Source: [Phialemoniopsis] sp. UDSM-2020
Lineage: Eukaryota > Ascomycota > Sordariomycetes > Thyridiales > Thyridiaceae
Assembly (NCBI GenBank): GCA_018873225.1
Contig: JAEILZ010000003.1
Location: 3,472,001-3,536,000 of the forward strand
DNA length: 64,000 nucleotides
Direction: 5' to 3'
The number at the start of each line of letters is the position of its first letter. Position 1 is the first letter of the stretch. The notes under the pieces were generated by a model. That model had not been told where the DNA came from. It did no database searches and saw only the letters and a list, made by a program, of their open reading frames with translations. Shown here one piece after another: positions 11,552 through 22,900 of this stretch. Both the position numbers and the translations under genes were made by a program.

Positions 11552-12447
11552 AGCACTGAGTGGGCAAGCAAGCAAGACGCGGGGACGGAGACGATGGCCA
11601 CGATGACAAGGGTTCTGCAGGCTTGTAGTGGCGGAGAGAGACAAGCGTTGTGAGTGGGAAGGGGCAACAGTCGAAGTATAGTGTGGCGGATGGAGGGAGA
11701 TCGCTGGGTTGACCCAGGGTGTATCGCACTTGATGTGGCTTGTAGCTATCAAGACAGAAATAGCAACAAGCAATCTCAATCACGGTGATTATGGGGACAA
11801 GAAAAAAAGACAAGATCGGGTAGTAGTGGTAGATTTGGGCAGCGCGGTTGTTCCGCGCGCTGCGCTCTCAAGTCTTCGCTAACAAAGCAATAAAAGATAT
11901 GTCCGGTCCCTATCGCACGTAATATGACTGTGATCCGCTCAGCTCAAAAGACAACGCCTTTTCCGTCCTCTCCGCAAAACAGACGAACCAAATAGGAAGG
12001 CGAGAGAGCAGATGTATCTCTTGTGTATGTACAACAAAGGAAAAGACCGTATATGGCTGACTGTGCCCATAGGATATCCTGCTTCCAGGCAATGAACCCC
12101 AGCCCAGATTTGCCTCACCCTTGTCATCCCTGGTGGTAAAAATACACGGCGCAGGAGTAGCTGCGCCATCTTATCGAATATGTCGACCCACCTCATCCTC
12201 GTACAAGGCGTAGAGCTCACGCGCATCATTCATCATCGTTTCGTATGGCCGAAGCTCGTCGCCGTGGGCCGTACGTCGCCGCCTCGGCGCGGACGTGATG
12301 TGAGTTGATATTCATTTCGTCGAAACATCTGCAAATCGAGATGGCATTATTTTTTCGGGTGATCAAGTAGCTTTGTTGTATAGCGGTCTTGGATGATCCG
12401 AGCTTTAGCATTCGAATTTGCCTTGACGAATCAAACGTGGCCAATCA
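11552..12447. other. Convergent intergenic region
   Basis: This separates the converging 3' ends of the sugar transporter (+) and the Sif2-like gene (-). Candidate poly(A) context: AATAAAAG near 11,889. There is no coding signal. Confidence 0.5.
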
Positions 12448-15058
12448 TCACCTGAAGTTGATAACGGCAAGCTATATGGATTTCTTCGTTAGTAACATGA
12501 CGAGACAATGAAACCAGAGAATAAAATCATTGGTTGGTGACAACTGTGAAAGAAGTGGAAACATACCCGACTGTTGGCACCGTAAGCCAACTTTTGACCG
12601 TTCGCATCCCAACACAGCGAGTAGTGCGTCTCCTCAACTTCCGAATCGCTGTCCATCTTAGGGCTAAGCCAGCCCGGATGAGGTGCTCTGCTCCAACTGG
12701 CTCGCGGTATCGCATGATCACCGACCTTCCAGATGAGGACTCTATCCGTGGTAGCGCCGGCAATGAATGCGCCATCCGGGGTGAAGGCTAGGGCGACGAT
12801 AGGCAGATCGCTATCCATTGTCATGGAGCATTTGGGCTTGTTATCTGGCAAACGCGCATTCCATATGGAGATGGCACCGTCTTCGCCGCCCGAGGCAAGC
12901 AATCTTTCGTCGTCGGCCGGATTCGATTCGAGGGGCTGCCACATCATTGCAGTGATGACGCCAACATGCGCGGAGATGGAGCGACGCTGACCCGTTGCAT
13001 CCCAGAGCTATTGGCCACCCTGGTTAATATACATGTTCTGACTTGAACGCACATTCCTTGAAGCTCAATTGACTTACATCGATGACGCCCTTTTCACTAG
13101 CGGTCGCTGCGAGCTTAGACCTCCAGTCGAACTGTACCATGGCGAAGCTATCGTCTTTCCTAGTGTCGAAATGCCTGTTCTCAACAATGGCATCGCCTGT
13201 ATACCGGAGAGAGATGAGCAGCTCGCCGCCGCACAACAGGAATTCCGTCTCGCTTGTCCAGGCCGCGTCAAGCGGAGGGTCCTGGGCGAGGTCGTGGTGA
13301 GGCAACGAGTATGTGGCGGTGACAGAGGTAGTGGAAGAGAAGATGGTGACAATAGCGCCGCCATTCTCGGGCGATATGGCCAGCAACGACATGTTGTTGG
13401 GGTTCCACCGCATCTTGAAGATGGGGGGCTCCTGGACATTGAAGGTGGTCATCTCGGTGCCGTCGGCGCCCCAGATGCCAATGTGGGCCTGGTTGGTGCC
13501 GGCCTCGGTGGCAACGGCAATGGCAGAGCCATCCCAGTTCCAGGCCATGGCGGTGACGGTGGCGTCGCGCGGCAGCGAGTCCTCGACGAGGCTGTTGAAA
13601 GGGCGGTTGACACTGTTCACGTGATCGGCGGCAAGCTCAGCATCGGTGGCACGAGAGACGGTCCAAACGCGGGCTAGCGCATCTGTTCCGGCAGCCGCCA
13701 GGATGGATGGGTCCCTCGGGTTCCACTCGCAATGCAGAACAATAGGGTTCTCGTTAGCCCGCAAAGCTGACGTTTCCGCCGCCCCTGTAGCGGTAGCGGT
13801 CCCTGTCGATGCGGCGGCGGTCGTTGTCGCTGCTGCTGCTGCTGCTGTAGCGGCCGCCGTTGCTGCTGACTCGTCCGGCGTCAGGCTGAGAAAGATAGTC
13901 TCGGTCGTGAGCTCTTCGACTTTGTCAATTTGCGTGCCCTGGTCTGGCCCGTCTGTGTTTCTGAGGGTGGGAGTCTGTGCAGGCTCGCCTTCCATTGGCG
14001 AGGGGTAGGCGTGGTTGTCGGCGTGGCTGTCAATCTCCATGGGCGTGACAGCTGCTTCCGCCGCCCCATTCTCAAGCCCGTTGCTCAATCTTGGTCGCTT
14101 GGCGGGTGATCCGTTCGCCAGCGGTGCTTGCTGCTTGTCAATTTGCCTTTTGCGCGACAATTCGACATCTTCCACCAATGCTGCCGCGGCCGCGGTCGTC
14201 TCTGCGTCATCTTCCTCTTCTTCTTCCTTGTGCACAGGTGGCTGCACGACTAGAGGGCCAAACACACCCCGAAGCTCCTCCGTTGTGGGTGCCGCCGCAT
14301 CATGAGCGACCTGCAAAAAATCCGTCAGTGCCAGCGCACACACACAAACGCACCGCGCATGAGTGCACTTCAGTAACCTTGACACCGGCGATTTTTTTTT
14401 TCAGATGCGAAACGAGACGGCAACGTAGCAAGCCATCCGTCTCATCTCATCATCGTGAAATGCAGGCGACAGTGAGTTGTAGTGACGGACAAATCTCATT
14501 TTGGCACATGCGGGATGAGTTTGGGGGGCGCGCACGCGCGTGCAGCAGATGCATGACATACCTGTGATTGGGAGTGGGTGAAGTCGCGCTCGAGGGAGTG
14601 ATACAACAGTCCTCTATTGATAACCGAGACTAGTGCGTGACTCTTGACGTGAGGTGCGAATTCAAAATGGCGATGAGGTTCTTGGATGTGCCACTCCTTC
14701 TGAAACTTGGCGGCTGTCTCTCGATAATCTGTGTGGGAAGGGTGATAGGCGCGGTCAGTTCCTCAGCTCCAAAAAGTAGACGTGCAAACCTTGAGGTGAC
14801 CACATCGGGCCAAGTGTGGGAAAGGGCAGCGGCGGTTTGATCACATACTTGCTTCCAAGAGATACCTGAACGATCCAACAACATCCAAAGTCAGTATTTG
14901 ACATGTCATGAGCAGGATTGACGACCTGGGCAGGGCCGGCCATGGCTTGCATGGCCGGTCTTGTCTGTCGTCTGGAAGTGAGTGTGAAGGGGGGGCGAAA
15001 TTGAGACGGACCTCCAGACGAGAAAATTGACCCTGTCCGAGTCGAGAAACTCCTTCAT
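12448..15058 (-). CDS. SIF2: LisH-WD40 protein, Sif2/TBL1-like corepressor subunit
   Basis: A 642-residue predicted nuclear protein matching the TBL1/Sif2 family, WD40 scaffolds of the Set3/HDAC (SMRT/NCoR-like) corepressor complex. Six exons on the minus strand: 15058-15012, 14865-14849 (17 nt), 14728-14562, 14310-13078, 13007-12567 and 12471-12448. N-terminal LisH region: VNFLVWRYLLEANYRETAAK, then FQKEWHIQEPHRHFEFAPHV, HALVSVINRGLLYHSLERDF. A poorly conserved linker with a KRPR basic patch and a long Ala/Thr run (GCN-rich DNA, 13790-13870) precedes WD repeats from about residue 300 (HCEWNPRDPSILAAAGTDALARVW), ending LAVINFR. The 17-nt microexon is needed to rebuild the LisH helix. A role in histone deacetylase-linked repression is known for the family and inferred here. 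Confidence 0.92.
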
Positions 15059-18000
15059 TGTCAAGGCACCACGGCAGAGTCGACGACGAGGAGTAGCTAG
15101 GTGTGTTCCAGGGCGAGAGAGCGAGGGCCCGGCGTGTTCGGGCAGACGTAGATTGCGCTGTTTGGATGTTGAAGAATGAAGAAAGGAACATTCGACGAGG
15201 TAGCGGGAAGGGAAAATCAATCCTCGAAAATGGATGTTGTTTTTAGGCGACCCGGGGGGGACCACTCGACTCGACTGGGGCTGGTCTGGGCGCCAGGCGA
15301 ACAAGAGACAAGACAGGACAAGACAACCTTAGCCCCAGCACTTTGGAGGGAGAGCGTTGTATGTACACTACCTAACTCAGTAGGAGTCAATTGGCAAAGT
15401 AGAGCTCGACCAGAGATTGGTGGGAGATGGCAGCGAAATGGGAACAGATGGGACTTGTGGCCCTAGAAAGAGAGGGCGAGCGAGCGAGGGTGAAGTGGGT
15501 GTGGGCTTGTGGGAGATGGGAGTTGGGAATGGGAGATGGGACGGGCGCGGGAGATGCAACGACACGCCTTTCCTCTCTAAATCCCAGCGTGCCCAGGTAC
15601 CTCTTTTTAGCGTCAGGGTACCGGGGGGTGGAAGCCACCCACTTCACTGCCACTAAACCTGGACCGACCAAGATCTGATGACGGACCACTCCAGTCCCTG
15701 CTTTTTGGGTCTACCTCAAGATGCTGCTCTCTCTTCTCGCCTCTGTATCTCGTGACTGGGGAGCTCCAGGGACATGAAAACCACATGGGCACCGGCTATA
15801 GAGGCGCCACTTCATAAAGAGCCGCAAATCTGTTTGTCTAGATGGAGTTTTTGGTCGTGAGAAAGGGGTCCAACAGCCGGACGCCTGAGAGAGGGAGAAA
15901 GGCAAAGAGTCGATGAGAAAGCCACTCGTGCCCAGCAAAACGGTACCTATCATCTCACTAACCTTGGCCCTTGGCTCCTGTCCTGCGCGCTAAGATGGAT
16001 GGGGTTCTAGCTGGTAGGGCCACAGATCCACTGCTGCCACACAAGTCCCTGCAACCAAGCCCGTCTCCCCCGTCCATCGTTTCCCACCAATGCACCGCAC
16101 CGCACCGACAACTGCCCTGCTGCTACGGTACCTAGCCACTTGGCTTGCCTGCCTTTGCCTCGCCTGCTTGCTGCTGCCGCTGCCCGTCTCTTGTTGATTC
16201 AAATGCTAGATTTCCATGTTGCCCGCCGGCCACTCACCTCCATCAGCTTTAGCGGTTTCGCCCACACCCAAAACGAGCCAGCGGCAAGGCACCGTACGCT
16301 TATCCCACTACCTACCGCTACCGCTCAGTTTTTTTGGGGAACGTACCCCGGCCATCGATCCCCTCCCCGGCTGCACAAACCCAGCACGACACCATGCCCG
16401 CAAAGTCAAGAAGCCTTGGAAACGGAAAGCCAAGCCCAACAGCTTGCTTTCCCTGCATTCGTCGGCAAAGGTCCACACAGAGCAGAGGGGAGAAAGGCAA
16501 CCAGACTGGAATATTTGTGTCGCTCTGATGCCTCGCTCCCCTCCTACAGAAAAAGCCGACAGGAACGGGCAGTCATTACACGCACACCCACGCACACACA
16601 CACGCGCATAGGCAGTAACTACATAACAAAGTCCGTACCACTTGGCCCATTTGGGCCAGCCTCATCGATCTTCACTCCATGCAGAGCCGGTACAACATCT
16701 CATCACCTCTCTCGAATCTATCTGTTTTCTCCACTCCCTCACAGTCCTTAGGCCCTCCTTTTTTGTCTCACCGCATCCAGTGTTGCTTGGCCCCTTTCTA
16801 CACATCACGGAGGGAGGCCTGAGATGAATTCTCATTCCTCGTCTTCCTGCATCCCTATCATCTCATGATGATAATCTGCACAAGAGATGAGAGTCTACGA
16901 ACGAACAGAATGGGCAGACGATAACAAAGAGCGACTTCATGCGGGAGCGAGATCGCAAGAAATGTTTCATTGTGCCCGACGTGGGTTCTTGGGGAGCGGG
17001 TCGTGCGGAAGGATCGTTTGATGTCGAAGGCGCCACTGGACAGTGGTAGTGAAAGCAACCATCACCGGCTTTTCTTCCACCTGGAGGACACACACAAATG
17101 GGCTAGCAGAGTCAGTTCCCCAAGCCACGGTACCCGCTAGTACTTTGCCAGCTCCCCAGGACGGCACTCGCCCGCTACCAATGACGGGACACATGGCGTC
17201 TCATCATGTCACGCAACCAGGCAAGCCAACGCGCGGAGACGATGAACCTGGGCCAAGTGGGTCGGCGTTGTGCAGCTTGCATGCGGATTTTCCCAAGCAC
17301 CAATCCAATTTGGCTAGATCTCAGCACCGTACTATATATGTACGTAGGTACAGTCAAGCACAAGAGGAAATGCCTCGGACCTGCGATGTGTACGTACATA
17401 CTTTTTGCGTGTTTGAGCAAGCGGTCAACTCAACCGTCTGGTACATTGGGGCCTCTCCGATGAGCACTAGTCCTCAGTTATGGTCCATACTGTTGCAATT
17501 GACTGGTCAAGAACGCTTACCTCACTGCCTCAGCCAAATGGATAACCTTTGACGACCGGAAATGGGGAGACGGCCCGAGATCGACCCTTCGTCACTTGCG
17601 TATGGGCGGGCTTTCCCTCTGGCGTAGGTAACAAAGGCAAATCTTGAATTTGCCCTCCAGTGCCGGCTTGACCCTAGCCACGGAGAACACCAACTGCAGA
17701 ACTCGGGTCATACAGGGGACATTGTAGAATGAACTGCCAACTTCTCGTGGTGACGGCTTTAGGGTCTGCCGACAGAATCTCTTTACTACTGTTGTCTGTA
17801 ACGGGCAGCTATATTGATTTGCATGGCGTGGACAATTTCCCCCTTGGACCTTAATTTGCCTCCACACAGCATCCATCGAAGGAGGTTGTGGGACAAACAC
17901 GTTTTGCGCAGGGCAAATGGCCTAGAAGGTGTGCGGTAAAGTGGCCGCAAGGGCAAGGGCCGGTTCGTCGAGAATGGAGACACGCGTAGAACAGACAGGC

Positions 18001-18777
18001 ATCCGTCCTGCAAGGGTGCCGTGGCACCGGGGTTTCCTGTGAGGATCTGATTAACGATGCCCACTGATTGGACGGGACCCTTTTGACGTGCCTCATCAAA
18101 AAATAGCCCGATCCACGACGCACCCTTTGTTTCAGGCCGACCTACCAGTACTTGTCCCATGCACATGCTGCTGTGTGAGTGATACACTGATACCTACCTG
18201 CTTTCCTGCCCACTTGCACCAGATTGCTACACAATGAAGTATGGCCGTAGCAATCGTCGATGACAGTGTCGCACAGGTATAAGTTGCACTATAGTTGATT
18301 TCTCTTCGTCGTCATCGTCATCAGAACGGAATATCTAGCTTTTGATCCGATAGCTGTCATGAGCATACATTGAAAGAGTGAGCCCAGCTTCATACCAACC
18401 ACTGGCCTAGAAGGGATGGGCCGAAAAGATCTCCTTAGCAGCAATGTATTGAATTAGTATGAGACCGCGTTAGTATGTAAAACCAAGACAAGGGCCGCAG
18501 CGGCATGGTCTGTGCTCCAGGGAGCCAACTCTCACCTGCCTCTCAACCTGAGGCACCAGCGCAGCACCCCTGATCCTGACGGGAAGCAGCCTGAAAGGCT
18601 CTAAAACTTTTGGGAGGAGCAGAAAAAAGACACCAACCATCAAAGGCATCCCGCTAAACCCGACGCGCGACGCCATGTGAAGGACAAAAGACAGAGCTAC
18701 CATCCCTCGACGACGACTAACGACCCCAAGCATCGCCAACCTCGAACCTCGCTCAACAAGGCCTTCACGCCGCAACC
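15059..18777. other. Long gene-free region (3.7 kb)
   Basis: It lies between the divergent Sif2-like (-) and TMEM115-like (+) genes. A purine-rich tract with repeated GGGAGATGGGA-like units occurs near 15,415-15,550 and pyrimidine-rich stretches near 16,200-16,850. Open frames are short, lack domains and have strand-symmetric counterparts. I see no supportable gene; long 5' UTRs or non-coding transcripts cannot be excluded. Confidence 0.5.
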
Positions 18778-19971
18778 ATGCCTCCACGATTAAATATTCC
18801 GCCCGTTACACGCATCATCCTGATCGCGCTTGTATTACAGTCTATTCTCAGTGCTGCCATCCGCTACCGACAATGGAGCGCACAGTCTGAGATCGTCATT
18901 CCCTACCTCACCCTCATACCCCAGCTGTCCCTGATATATCCATGGACCTTCCTGACGACCTCGCTCGTCGAGAGCAATATCTTCACTCTCTCTATCTCCT
19001 GCATGACTCTGTACAATGGCGGGCGGTATCTTGAGCGCGCGTGGTCCTCGCGAGAGTTTGCCAAATTCCTCCTGATCACATCCCTGATTCCGAACATCCT
19101 CTCCTTTGGAGTAATGATTTTGTTCTTTACCTTTACTCGCAATGAGCGCTGGACGTATGTGAAAGACACCATGGGTATTTCCAACACCAGATCAGGAGTA
19201 GACCTTGCTAACAAGAAACCTATTGACAGCCTGACCACCATCGCCGGCACCATCCCCTTCCAGATATCCTTCCTCGTCGCCTTCAGCCAGCTTGTCCCCG
19301 CACATACCGTCACCCTTTTCCGCGGTATCATCTCCCTTCGCGTACCGCGGTTCCCGCTTCTCTACATCGGCCTCGTATTTGTCCTGACCCTTACGCCGCT
19401 CCTCACCTCGGCCTCCTTCTTCCTCGCCGTCTTCGGCTTAATTACTAGCTGGACCTACCTGCGCTTCTACAAGACCGTCTTTCCAGACCTGGACGCCTCT
19501 CAGCCGACCGCCCTCCGTGGTGACGCCAGCGAGACTTTTGCCTTTGCCGAATTCTTCCCGAACCCCGTCAAGCCCGTCGTGGCCAGTGTGTCTGACCAGA
19601 TCTTCAACGTGCTGGTGGCCGTGCGCCTGTGCACGCCTTTCTCCCAAGCCGATGTCTCGGCCGCCAGGGGAGACAGCTTCTTGCAGCGCGGCGTGCCGGG
19701 CAGCGCTAGAGCCGAGGCGGAGAGGAGGAGAGCACTGGCCCTCAAGGCATTGGACCAGAGGCTCCATGCCGCGACAGCGAATGCAGCAACCCGAGCGGCT
19801 TCCCACACTGTCAACGGGCCGCCGCAACAGCCACCTCCGGCTGTCGCCACGGGCCCCAAGGTGGAGACTCAACCCCAGCCGGGGACGCAGACAGCTATGA
19901 CGTCGCAGCCGGCCGGCATGCTGGGCGAGACTAACTACTCGCCGGATCATGACTCTGGGGACAGCAAATAG
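18778..19971 (+). CDS. TMEM115-family rhomboid-like membrane protein
   Basis: Multi-pass membrane protein of the TMEM115 family, a rhomboid-fold pseudoprotease of the Golgi in animals. Two exons, 18778-19154 and 19230-19971, give 372 residues; the 75-nt intron (GTATGT...ACAG) has no stop and is a multiple of three, so the unspliced frame also reads through as 397 residues. I prefer splicing because ERWTLTTIAG restores the loop before a helix. Five to six hydrophobic segments occupy residues 10-230, including the TLYNGGRYLERAW motif, equivalent to the family's GGRFLEPLWG. No rhomboid catalytic GxSG serine is seen. The C-terminal 150 residues are hydrophilic, Ala/Pro/Gln-rich and probably disordered. 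Confidence 0.85.
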   Translation: MPPRLNIPPVTRIILIALVLQSILSAAIRYRQWSAQSEIVIPYLTLIPQLSLIYPWTFLTTSLVESNIFTLSISCMTLYNGGRYLERAWSSREFAKFLLITSLIPNILSFGVMILFFTFTRNERWTYVKDTMGISNTRSGVDLANKKPIDSLTTIAGTIPFQISFLVAFSQLVPAHTVTLFRGIISLRVPRFPLLYIGLVFVLTLTPLLTSASFFLAVFGLITSWTYLRFYKTVFPDLDASQPTALRGDASETFAFAEFFPNPVKPVVASVSDQIFNVLVAVRLCTPFSQADVSAARGDSFLQRGVPGSARAEAERRRALALKALDQRLHAATANAATRAASHTVNGPPQQPPPAVATGPKVETQPQPGTQTAMTSQPAGMLGETNYSPDHDSGDSK

Positions 19972-22900
19972 TGAGGACGATTTCCAGGACATCTCGTGGA
20001 GCAGTCCTCTCTAGAAGCTCAAGAAAGCTTCTAGAGATTCTGTGAGGAACTTAATAATGTGAATGACGTTCTTGTACCAGATTAGGGTCTGGTGACGAGC
20101 GACAAACGAGCGAAAATGCGATGGCCAGGCAGCAAGGGCCTTTCGAGATGTTTTCTGGCAACATTACCCACGGACATGGTGCATCATACCCTGGGGCTGT
20201 AACTATAGACGGGCACGACGGAGTTGATTTCTTTTTTTGTATGGAGAGTCCTCGGGCGAGGCAGGACGAAAGGCTTGTTGGTCTGATGATCAGAGACTAG
20301 AGCTGAGCGTGCTTTGTATACCGGTTCCCCCGTCTGCTTCTGCAGCGACCATTAACGATAATCTAGTGATAGCGAGCATAAAGTTATCCTATTTTTTTTT
20401 TTGAATCAAGTTCACTGAGCAGCGCATGGCACAGACCAGCTAAGAAGATATACAATGAAATGACTACAGTATCTAGCTGGATGCTGCTGGGCTCGGGGCA
20501 CGTAATACGAGTGGCGGGGCATCGTGACGAACTGGTCTTGGTCGCACCGCATCCTTTGCGTCCGGGTCAATGCAATGCACGTAACGCTCGTGTTTGTGTA
20601 TTTCCTAGCCTTTCGACCCGTTGCATGATGTGTGTGCGAGAATCCAGTGTCTTATAAGACGAGAGCCACCCAATAGAGCAAGTCAAGGTGTTGGAGAAGA
20701 ATATTTAGGATACCTTTATAGGCGCACCATTCTACTATCACATACGGACAATCGGCCTCGCGTAGCCTGCCATGTTTGAAGAAGTTAGATGCGCGGATTG
20801 ACTGATCTGCGACATCCTTGCGTCTCGTCCCCTACCTAGGCGCCCAATGCACTTGGTTGGGTCAATCTGGAGCATCTGCTGGGCAGCCAAAACCGCGGGA
20901 CGGTGATTAACGGGACGCCGGAGCTTGATCGACATCGGCGTCGCAGAAAAGGTTAATCCTCCCCTTTCTCTCTTACCAAACGGTCAATGCGACCTTGGTT
21001 TCTGCGGGCTTCTCTAGCTTGCTGCTTGGAAGACAATATAATGTCCGCAAATATGCTCTTTGTTCACGGAACCAGATATTGGCAGCTTGACACGCTTCAA
21101 GCCGCCGTTGGGAAGGACAAATTGCTCAACACTAAGCACCTTGGTGCCGTTTGACAAGGCCGGGAGCCGGAGTCCAGGTCCCGGGGGGGTTGGTACCAAG
21201 GTCAAGTCAGAGTCGGCTGCATCTGTGACGTGAAGTGCACCGAGAGGTGGGCAGAAAAAGAACCATCACGGCTTCGTTAGTCAGTCCTTTTCACTTGCAG
21301 GGTGGCAGCCCTTTTGAGATGGGGTTTGTGTCGTGTCAAAATGCCCGGGGGACCCAGATAGATGCGCAGCCACCCAAAGAATTACCCTTGCAGCCAAAAG
21401 ACGCAGGCAAACATCACCGCCAAGGCGTGCCGATGCGCTTCCTCCACTCCCGGGGGCAGAGGGCCGCCCAGCTGACCTTGCCACGAGATGGAGATCCCTG
21501 CGCGGGTCCGCCCCCTTCTCTGCATGCTGCACCTCTGGGACACGCCTACCTATCCGCAGAGCGGACTGACAGACCCTGGGCGGCCGTATTCACCTGCAGG
21601 AGGCGTGCATGCCTGGGCTGTTCTGGCTGGACGGGAGTGACAAAGGTGAAATGCACACCGCACCAGGAAAACACAAGAAGCAAGCCCGCAGCAAAGCGCG
21701 CGCAGGCCGTTTGCTGTCTCGGGTCACACCAGTGAGGCGCCCACGGGCTGCTGGTAAGAAAAGGGAAAAAGAAAAGGTGAGAATTGGAAGCTCGCCGACA
21801 GGTGTTGGACTGACGTGGGGGGTTGACAACCGGACCTTATTCCGTGCTACGGTTCGGCCTGGTGCGATGCCATGCGGTGCTCTCCTGAAATGATGCTGCA
21901 AAAGGAGGGTACCGCAGTGCACCGCCAGCGAGGAAATATGCCTATAAGCAAAGCCATTATGACAGTCTTCGAGGCTGAGAAGCCCGGAGAGTGTGCGAGA
22001 CATAATACAAACAGCTCGGCCTGACATGTTCCTGGGCTCACGCAAGGTGACTCAGGACCAGGTTGGGTCCCGATGTGGTTCTATCGAGGTGTGTGGCTTG
22101 CGCATGTCATATAAGCCGGGTGGGCGGGATGAGGCGAAAAGGCTGGCTGTGAGCCACAAACGTTCTCACAAGATAGTGCCGACCCAGCTTTGCAATATAC
22201 TTATACATGACACGCTACATACCTACGTACCTTGCTACTTTAGATATTAACACTCTAAAGGGGCCAGGTTTGACGCATGCAGTCGCTTGCTCAAATCTTC
22301 CGCACGGAGCCATCCCGTGCTCCTTGTTTCTTGGTAGCGGGTGGTGGGAGGTTCATTCTCGGGTGGGTAAGCGAACCGTTTTCTTTTTTGGCGCCCGCAA
22401 AGCCTAAATAGCCTAGGCCACCCCGACCCAGCACCTGGACGAACCAAAGCACGCAAGACACACGCACCCTCTATCGGTGTCCATCCATGTCAAGGGATGG
22501 GATCGCAAAGAAAGGAACCCGTAACCCGTCCCGTCCGGCTCGCCCAATTGCCAATTTTACACCCCCTGCCCAATCCACCACCCGGTTGCCCAGATCAGCA
22601 GCCGACCGAGAGGAAATCAAAAAGCTGAAACCGTAGATCCTTTCTCACCCACTCGGCAGGGAAATGCCTGTAGGCATCATCGGCGTCATACCCGAGGGCT
22701 GATTTGCTCCCCTTCTACGTAAGTAGGGTGGGCATAAAGGGGACGAGGTCAAGGCAAGACAACTCCAGCACCCTCATAACACACACACCACCAACCCCCA
22801 GCGAGAACATGGAACGACAAAGGCCGGTGCGATCGACACCGTCGACGAGAAAGGTGGCAGCAAGTTGTCGGTGTGCTCCAGATGTCGGTATATTCACGCC

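Noticed and set aside
14526..14541. Alternating CG/CA stretch (Z-DNA-like) in a Sif2 intron
   Set aside because: Too short and isolated to support a functional claim.
21235..21735. 166-codon plus-strand frame in the long gap
   Set aside because: No domain, atypical composition, overlapping frames on both strands, no splice-supported extension.
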